Shown here in pieces: positions 34,578 to 38,878 of a DNA stretch of 38,878 nt; position 1 is the first letter of the stretch; each line of letters opens with the position of its first letter. The translations under genes and the position numbers were made by a program. The notes under the pieces are model-generated. The model worked only from the letters and a program-made list of their open reading frames with translations. It was not told where the DNA came from and ran no database searches. The stretch comes from Rhodothermales bacterium (lineage in GTDB: Bacteria; Bacteroidota; Rhodothermia; Rhodothermales; Bin80), in the NCBI GenBank assembly GCA_022821875.1, contig JAJECV010000145.1, positions 1-38,878 on the forward strand, in the 5' to 3' direction.

Positions 34578-34961
34578 CTATTCTGGCGCGGCGTTACTGC
34601 GGTGATCGTCTGTTGGTACCGTGACCTCCGGTTTGGTATGTTCAAAGGAATGGGTGAATTGGCTGGATTCATCTCCCCAGGGGACTTTGACGACCTTGAT
34701 TCCTGTGGGGGATTTAATTCGTGGAATCTGACAATGGATAAAGCATTTGTATTCCCACAGATCTACATGTTGCCATATACGCTCCAGGGTATGATCATGC
34801 GGCCCTACTTTCTGGCCGGTCTCAGGGCATGTCAGTAATTTGCCGGAATGCGAAATGTATAAGAGGACAGACTGCTGTTCAATATTGAACAGTACCTGAT
34901 CAATAATCCAGTCGCTCCCTAAATTTAGGCTATCCTGGATTTGGGGAATTAAAATGTCCAT
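34578..34961 (-). pseudogene. ISL3-family transposase, N-terminal fragment
   Basis: 127 codons on the minus strand. LLTCPETGQKV, then DHTLERIWQHVDLWEYKCFIH, RIPRIKSPTGIKVVKVPWGD and SSQFTHSFE follow the N-terminal (zinc-ribbon-like) region of ISL3 transposases: 'CP..G', 'R.WRHLD..QYK.Y.H.R.PR.K...G...V.VPW'. The frame then runs into unrelated sequence and stops; the helix-turn-helix and DDE catalytic domains are missing. The second half of the zinc-ribbon cysteines is also absent, as in some family branches. No inverted repeats or target duplication were recognised. The 93 bases between its stop and the dehydrogenase gene hold nothing recognisable. Confidence 0.7.
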
Positions 34962-35312
34962 GGATGTGGATGTCTCTCGCTGGTCTGTTTACAGAACTCC
35001 CGGGCTGGCAAGTTTGTGTTTCCGTAGGCCTGTAGATTGCATGGCCGGCTGATACAGCGGGATGTGAACTAGGTTGCAGATCAGGCTTTGACTGGAAGAT
35101 GAATCGGATGGATAATGGAAAATATTCATGGCGGCAGGCCGTCAACAGGGATCTGAATGGAAACAGATTGCCTGCGTTTTGGGTAGACAGCGAAAATGTC
35201 TGCAATTCCACGCAACTTCGAACCAACCGATTTAATGGACCCCTTTGCCGGATCGCTTCAAACCGTGATTTTACAGGGGGACCGGGAATGAGATTAAAAT
35301 TTTCGTGATCTG
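34962..35312. other. Intergenic region upstream of the DUF4293 gene
   Basis: 351 bases. A short plus-strand frame (35099-35308) and a long minus-strand frame (34930-35454) have no recognisable domain, and the latter is antisense to the DUF4293 gene. No RNA gene was seen. It probably contains residual insertion-element DNA and the promoter of the DUF4293 gene. Confidence 0.45.
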
Positions 35313-35720
35313 ATGGGACATACCCACACAGTTTTTCTGGTTTTATCTGCACTGGCCTTTTCGATTCTGTTTTTTGATCCTTCCACATCTTCTGGCGATA
35401 CGGTTCAAGTGGTTGAAATCGGGTTGATGCTGATGGCTCCCGTTCTTCTGACAAGCCTTCTGTTTCATGGGAGCCCCGGGAGACAGGCAGGCGTTCTCAA
35501 AATCGTACGGATCCTGATTGTGCTGCTCTTGATCCTCTACTATTATCTGCTGTGGAATGCGGGAGCACTGCGGGGATGGTCGGATCAGGATGGACAGTCT
35601 TTGGAATCCATTTTGTTCAGGTTTTCGCCGATGCTGGGGTATATTTTTCTCACCTTATCCGTACGTGTACTGGCTCAAAACCTCAAGCGACTGCGTCAAA
35701 TGGATCGCTTACGCGGCTGA
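35313..35720 (+). CDS. DUF4293-type membrane protein
   Basis: 135 aa with four hydrophobic segments: about residues 5-21 (HTVFLVLSALAFSILFF), 34-50 (VEIGLMLMAPVLLTSLL), 63-81 (IVRILIVLLLILYYYLLW) and 107-121 (LGYIFLTLSVRVLAQ). The C-terminus (LKRLRQMDRLRG) resembles the basic tail typical of DUF4293 proteins (..DE.LVRS.DRLR). The family is nearly restricted to Bacteroidota and has no known function. Its stop overlaps the start of the next small ORF (TGATG), indicating coupling. Confidence 0.7.
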   Translation: MGHTHTVFLVLSALAFSILFFDPSTSSGDTVQVVEIGLMLMAPVLLTSLLFHGSPGRQAGVLKIVRILIVLLLILYYYLLWNAGALRGWSDQDGQSLESILFRFSPMLGYIFLTLSVRVLAQNLKRLRQMDRLRG

Positions 35721-35956
35721 TGCAAGGTCTGACGGAGCGGATAGATGTCATTTCTTTGGATGCTGTGTCATTGGTTGGGCGGTATCTGACGGTTACGGCG
35801 GTGGTGCGACAGGGCAGGCGAAGAACGTGTTCAGACAGCGGAGCAATGGGAGAGGATTTCAGGGCAGCCGCCATGGAGCGGGTTCATCGGGAAATGGAAT
35901 GCTCAAATTTTTCCGGAGGCAGATCGGAGAAGCGGCGGCGCCTCATGAGCAGGTAA
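35720..35956 (+). CDS. Small basic protein coupled to DUF4293 gene
   Basis: 78 aa, with its ATG overlapping the upstream stop (TGATG at 35718-35722). The first 60 residues (MQGLTERIDVISLDAV..., LVGRYLTVTAVVRQGRRRT, MGEDFRAAAMERVHREM) have protein-like composition and fill a gap that would otherwise be empty. The last 24 codons overlap the convergent glycosyltransferase gene, running antisense to its C-terminal RRRRFSDLPPEKF region, so part of this frame is constrained by the other strand. No family recognised. It is a moderately supported gene. Confidence 0.45.
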   Translation: MQGLTERIDVISLDAVSLVGRYLTVTAVVRQGRRRTCSDSGAMGEDFRAAAMERVHREMECSNFSGGRSEKRRRLMSR

Positions 35957-36912
35957 TCCAGAAGAATTCGCCCCCGGTAGGAGGGACGTGCTGTTACGTG
36001 GGCTGGCGGAGAATACTGACACTTCATTTTATGTGCGTCAAGGTAGCCTCGGAGGACGGCTAGTGCCTGTGGCCATTTCCCGGTCAGCAGCCAGACAAGC
36101 CCGATGGAATAGTCCAGAATAATTCTTTGAAAGAATACGGTTCTGAACTGTGCGGGGGAGAGATTCTTGTACAGCATGAGGATGCTGTTACGAATGTTGT
36201 AGTAGAGTTTGCGATGGCTGGTTCTTGCCAGGGTGGCGCCGCCGATATGAAAAACTTTGCTTTCGGGAACGACTCCAATTTCGTACCCTGCCCGGCGGAG
36301 TCGCCAGCAGAGATCTATCTCTTCCATATGGAGTCCAAAAAACTCATCCAGGAGCCCCACTTTATCCAGTGCACTTCGTCGTAACAAAAGGGCGGCCCCG
36401 CTGGCCCAGTCAATCTTTGCCGGGGTATCGTATTGCCCCGAATCCTCTTCGGTGTGCTCAAAAATACGGCCGCGTGCAAGGGGGTATCCAAGCCGGTCAA
36501 GAAATCCGCCACAGGCTCCGGCGTACTCAAAATGCTCTCTGCGCTTAAACTGTAAAATTTTTGGCTGAAGTGCTGCAACGCGGGAAGAGGCTTCGGCATA
36601 CATGATCAGAGGGGCCAGCCAGTCGTCCGAAACGGCGACATCATTGTTCAGCAGAACCACATAGTCGCATTCAATTTGGCGGATCGCTTCATTGTTGGCA
36701 CGGCTGAACAGCCAGTTGTCCGGGTTTGAGATGACTTGAATATCGGAGAACTGCTCGTTTACCCAGGCAGCAGAATCGTCCGAGGAGTGATTGTCTACAA
36801 AGACAATTTGCAGATTGTCCCATTTCGTTTGCACAACGGATGGAAGACATTCCTGTACAATGGGGAGTCCGTTGTAGGAGACGATGATGACGGCGACCCG
36901 TGGTGTCTTCAT
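35884..36912 (-). CDS. Family 2 glycosyltransferase (rhamnosyltransferase-like)
   Basis: 342 aa GT-A fold transferase. N-terminal VAVIIVSYNG (residues 6-15), VDNHSSDDS (39-47), the metal/nucleotide-sugar motif LLNNDV (87-92), WASGAALLLRRSALDKVG, and LHMEEIDLCWRLRRAGYEIG with the acidic acceptor-site residues place it in the WbbL-like branch that adds rhamnose or related sugars to surface polysaccharides. The C-terminal region has membrane-associating hydrophobic stretches (YSIGLVWLLTGKW). It is the last gene of a minus-strand group with the DUF4296 and DUF4837 genes (20-base gap), and its 3' end overlaps the convergent small ORF by 73 bases. Donor and acceptor cannot be read from sequence. 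Confidence 0.87.
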   Translation of the reverse strand: MKTPRVAVIIVSYNGLPIVQECLPSVVQTKWDNLQIVFVDNHSSDDSAAWVNEQFSDIQVISNPDNWLFSRANNEAIRQIECDYVVLLNNDVAVSDDWLAPLIMYAEASSRVAALQPKILQFKRREHFEYAGACGGFLDRLGYPLARGRIFEHTEEDSGQYDTPAKIDWASGAALLLRRSALDKVGLLDEFFGLHMEEIDLCWRLRRAGYEIGVVPESKVFHIGGATLARTSHRKLYYNIRNSILMLYKNLSPAQFRTVFFQRIILDYSIGLVWLLTGKWPQALAVLRGYLDAHKMKCQYSPPAHVTARPSYRGRILLDYLLMRRRRFSDLPPEKFEHSISR

Positions 36913-36932
36913 GTGGTCTGGATCGGATTGTG

Positions 36933-37262
36933 CTAATATCCGGAGACCAGCCGGGCATCCTGTCCGATGCGCTCGGTTACCTTATTCAAGACGGCCAGAT
37001 AAGTGTCGGGATGATCGGTATAGAAGGTGATCCGGTGGTCGTAGTCCTTTCGGGAAAGGCCATGTCGGGCAATGATTGTATCCAGCGGCAGTTCACGGCC
37101 TCCATATCCTAGTTCAGCACGTGCATTGATCAGATGAATATCCACCATAATCTCAATCATCAGGCTGTCGGCCGGCAACGTTCCCAGTTCTTTCGGCGCG
37201 GGAGAACAACTGCTCATACCCCCGAGGACAATGAGGGTAAGGGAGCGGCTAACCACGCTCAT
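36933..37262 (-). CDS. DUF4296-type lipoprotein
   Basis: 109 aa from the ATG at 37262. The frame is open further upstream (37400), but that part is antisense-like sequence inside the DUF4837 gene, whereas this ATG gives a clean lipoprotein signal (SLTLIVLGGMSSC-SP). The mature part (PADSLMIEIMVDIHLINARAEL, ARHGLSRKDYDHRITFYTDHPD, VLNKVTERI) fits the DUF4296 pattern of Bacteroidota, a short helical domain of unknown function. The start overlaps the DUF4837 stop by 14 bases, so the two are probably translationally coupled. Confidence 0.75.
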   Translation of the reverse strand: MSVVSRSLTLIVLGGMSSCSPAPKELGTLPADSLMIEIMVDIHLINARAELGYGGRELPLDTIIARHGLSRKDYDHRITFYTDHPDTYLAVLNKVTERIGQDARLVSGY

Positions 37263-38370
37263 CTTCCTGCTCTTCAAGGGTGCGGAACGTATATGCAATG
37301 ACCTCCATCTGTCGCATAAATTCACGCTTGGGGAAGTTCGGCGCAAACACCATCCCGTCAATGAGATAAAGTCGCCGGCTGGATTCATCATAGAAGGCAT
37401 AGGTTACGAAGGGGCCTCCCATCCCGAAGGGAAATTTACGTCCATTCTCCTCGCCGACCATGTGCCAGAGTCCGCGCAGTTCAATGGCAAATCGTTCCTT
37501 GAAGTTGATTTCCTGCGCCGTCAGCGGCCGGCGGCCGTCCACTTCGATCCATCCTCCTGCGGTACCGCCTATATAGCGCTGTGTCAGTGCATCCCGGGCG
37601 GAAACGATCCATTCTGCATTCAGTTTTGATGGATCGGCATTCTCCTCGTAATAGACAAACAGGCTTCGCCATGTATCGGTAAGGGAGCGGCGAAGCCATA
37701 CAAATTGCGTGGTGTCAATGGCAATAAAATAATCATGTTGCCCATGGACCGCAAATCCATGCCGATTCATCAGGGTCTGTTCAATACTGTGTTGACGGCC
37801 AATATCAAACATGTCCCGATGAAGACGAGAGCGGGAGACCAGATTGTAATGATATCTGAGATCGTCCGAATTTGTCTCGATGGATCGAATCAGGTCCTCT
37901 TCGGACCCGGCCACCAGGTAGTAGACAAGCTGGTTTCTGCGCCAGTGATTCGGTCTGGCAACCAGAGCAGGGGAGCCCGCCATGATCGTCTGCCGCAGAG
38001 AGTCATTCTGAAACAGGATGTTCAGATATTCGCTTTCAGGAGTATTCTGCTCAGAGGTTGAGTCCGTAATCAATCCCACGAAAAGCACATTCTTGCGGTC
38101 TTGGGCCATATCCAGAGCGGTCTGCGAGGCGAGCCTGACCGGTTCCAGATCAAATTCCGGTTCTATGGACGGAAGCGTTTCAATTGCACCGCCCACATGA
38201 TTCCGGAGCGCCTCACCAGTCGGGCCACTCCACAGAGAGGAATCAATCACAACGGTAATCTGCCCTTCAAGGCCGGTCGCATCAGGCCGGTAGTCTCCTC
38301 CAAGGAGTCCACCATCCCCACAGCCCAGTAATGCGAGAATCGGGGCAATCAGCAGAATGGAGCGGTGCAT
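37249..38370 (-). CDS. DUF4837-type lipoprotein
   Basis: 373 aa. The N-terminus SILLIAPILALLGC-GD is a lipoprotein signal. The body contains the features of DUF4837: GQITVVIDSSLWSGPTGEALR, LFVGLITDST, NHWRRNQLVYYLVAGSEEDL, FVWLRRSLTDTWRSLFVYY, and RGLWHMVGEENG with GGPFVTYAFYDESSRRLYLIDGMVF-type C-terminal core. The family is limited to Bacteroidota and its role is unknown; envelope location is predicted. It is the first gene of the group with DUF4296 and the glycosyltransferase. Upstream lie a relic of trpA and then trpA itself on the same strand. Confidence 0.82.
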   Translation of the reverse strand: MHRSILLIAPILALLGCGDGGLLGGDYRPDATGLEGQITVVIDSSLWSGPTGEALRNHVGGAIETLPSIEPEFDLEPVRLASQTALDMAQDRKNVLFVGLITDSTSEQNTPESEYLNILFQNDSLRQTIMAGSPALVARPNHWRRNQLVYYLVAGSEEDLIRSIETNSDDLRYHYNLVSRSRLHRDMFDIGRQHSIEQTLMNRHGFAVHGQHDYFIAIDTTQFVWLRRSLTDTWRSLFVYYEENADPSKLNAEWIVSARDALTQRYIGGTAGGWIEVDGRRPLTAQEINFKERFAIELRGLWHMVGEENGRKFPFGMGGPFVTYAFYDESSRRLYLIDGMVFAPNFPKREFMRQMEVIAYTFRTLEEQEDERG

Positions 38371-38388
38371 AATATTTATGGTTTCAGA

Positions 38389-38555
38389 TTATTTGAGGGA
38401 GCGCACAAACCGTGCCGGAAGTCGATTGCGCCTGATTCGTAAGAGGGCGAGAATAATCCAGAGTTGTTTCATCCGCCTGATCACCTCGGGTTCAACGATA
38501 AGCCTAACCGGATGTTTTGACAGATGTCGTGCATCTGTCAACGACAATAATAACT
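38389..38555 (-). pseudogene. Diverged duplicate of the trpA 3' end
   Basis: On the minus strand the frame ending in TAA at 38391-38389 reads LTDARHLSKHPVRLIVEPEV, then IRRMKQLW, and ends RFVRSLK. The real trpA end reads QEDAQRLSKHTDGFIVGSAV, then IKQIEQLW, and ends QFVHSLK. The two DNA copies align without gaps over most of about 155 bases with an offset of 305 bases. The copy lacks the rest of trpA and the conserved GSA loop is changed, so it is not a functional enzyme. The remaining sequence up to 38693 shows no other recognisable gene. Confidence 0.7.
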
Positions 38556-38693
38556 TTATTTTTCCGACTGCTTAAGCCAGCCCCCGGCCGAGCATTCTGA
38601 ATGATCTCCTTCCTCCAGACTGGTTCCAATATCCCTACCTGAATCAGGGCAATCACAAATACATCCCCGTCCGCTGTCCATGATCAAAACCAT

Positions 38694-38878
38694 TTATTTG
38701 AGGGAATGCACAAATTGGGCAAGAAGTCTGCCCCGCTCGGTTAATGAGAGGTCAGGGCGTGCCCAGAGTTGTTCAATTTGCTTGATTACGGCAGACCCGA
38801 CAATAAAGCCATCCGTATGTTTTGACAGACGCTGCGCATCCTCCTGTGTCTGAATCCCGAACCCCACCAGAAGCGGGT
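38694..38878 (-). CDS. trpA: Tryptophan synthase alpha subunit, C-terminal part (runs off window)
   Basis: The last 60 codons and stop (TAA at 38696-38694). PLLVGFGIQTQEDAQRLSKH followed by TDGFIVGSAVIKQIEQ is the conserved C-terminal beta/alpha unit of TrpA: the VGFGI strand and the GSA(V/I) phosphate-binding loop that holds the indole-glycerol phosphate. The enzyme cleaves indole-3-glycerol phosphate to indole and glyceraldehyde 3-phosphate in tryptophan synthesis (EC 4.2.1.20). The rest of the gene and any neighbouring trp genes are outside the window. A diverged second copy of its 3' end lies 305 bases downstream. Confidence 0.9.
   Translation of the reverse strand, partial: PLLVGFGIQTQEDAQRLSKHTDGFIVGSAVIKQIEQLWARPDLSLTERGRLLAQFVHSLK

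Noticed and set aside
34930-35454. 174-codon minus-strand frame
   Set aside because: Overlaps the DUF4293 gene in antisense and the ISL3 relic; composition is not protein-like.
1-38878. Search for CRISPR arrays, tRNA and rRNA genes
   Set aside because: No regularly spaced repeats, no tRNA T-loop/acceptor pattern and no rRNA-like conserved stretches were seen in the non-coding gaps.

Overview
The window looks like a chromosome segment of a deep-branching Bacteroidota bacterium, probably of the Rhodothermia/Balneolia type. The best pointers are three families largely confined to that phylum (DUF4293, DUF4296, DUF4837), the ExbB-ExbD-ExbD cluster, and weak or absent Shine-Dalgarno sites. Core metabolic genes alternate with an unusually high load of defence genes and decaying gene relics. 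No rRNA, tRNA or CRISPR array was seen.

Region by region. 1-233: start of an exported protein (minus strand, running off the window) with a 12-G homopolymer just after the start codon, in frame here. 738-6840: two-gene operon for an AddB-like Fe-S nuclease and an AddA-like UvrD helicase-nuclease (double-strand break repair). 7073-11204: AT-rich AbiE type IV toxin-antitoxin island on the minus strand. It appears to descend from three antitoxin-toxin modules: the middle one is intact, the first keeps its antitoxin but only a stub of its toxin, and the third keeps a toxin with a broken catalytic motif behind a collapsed antitoxin relic. 11542-17805 (minus): DUF1501 protein, a cytochrome-c/DUF1549/LamG/DUF1553 lipoprotein, and a sialidase, an exported polymer-degradation type of set. 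17806-18609: a decayed TnpB (IS200/IS605 OrfB) relic. 18610-23028: complete Type III restriction-modification operon (mod, res).

23505-28171: acetyl-CoA synthetase, converging on a translationally coupled pair of a divergent penicillin-acylase-like protein and a BadF/BadG-type sugar kinase. 28645-29238: truncated P-loop ATPase. 29463-31103: S41 C-terminal processing peptidase. 31199-33420: a self-contained transcription unit with promoter, ExbB, a three-helix membrane protein, two ExbD proteins and an intrinsic terminator. 33468-34484: NAD-type isocitrate dehydrogenase. 34578-34961: ISL3 transposase N-terminal relic. 35313-35956: DUF4293 membrane protein and a small overlapping ORF. 35884-38370 (minus): GT2 glycosyltransferase, DUF4296 and DUF4837 lipoproteins. 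The window ends inside trpA (minus); a diverged second copy of the trpA 3' end lies between trpA and the DUF4837 gene.

The most unusual observations are the poly-G switch at the left end, the AbiE island with three modules in different states of decay, the partial trpA duplication, and the acylase-like protein with altered active-site motifs. All functions are inferred from motifs read by eye; no database search was run.
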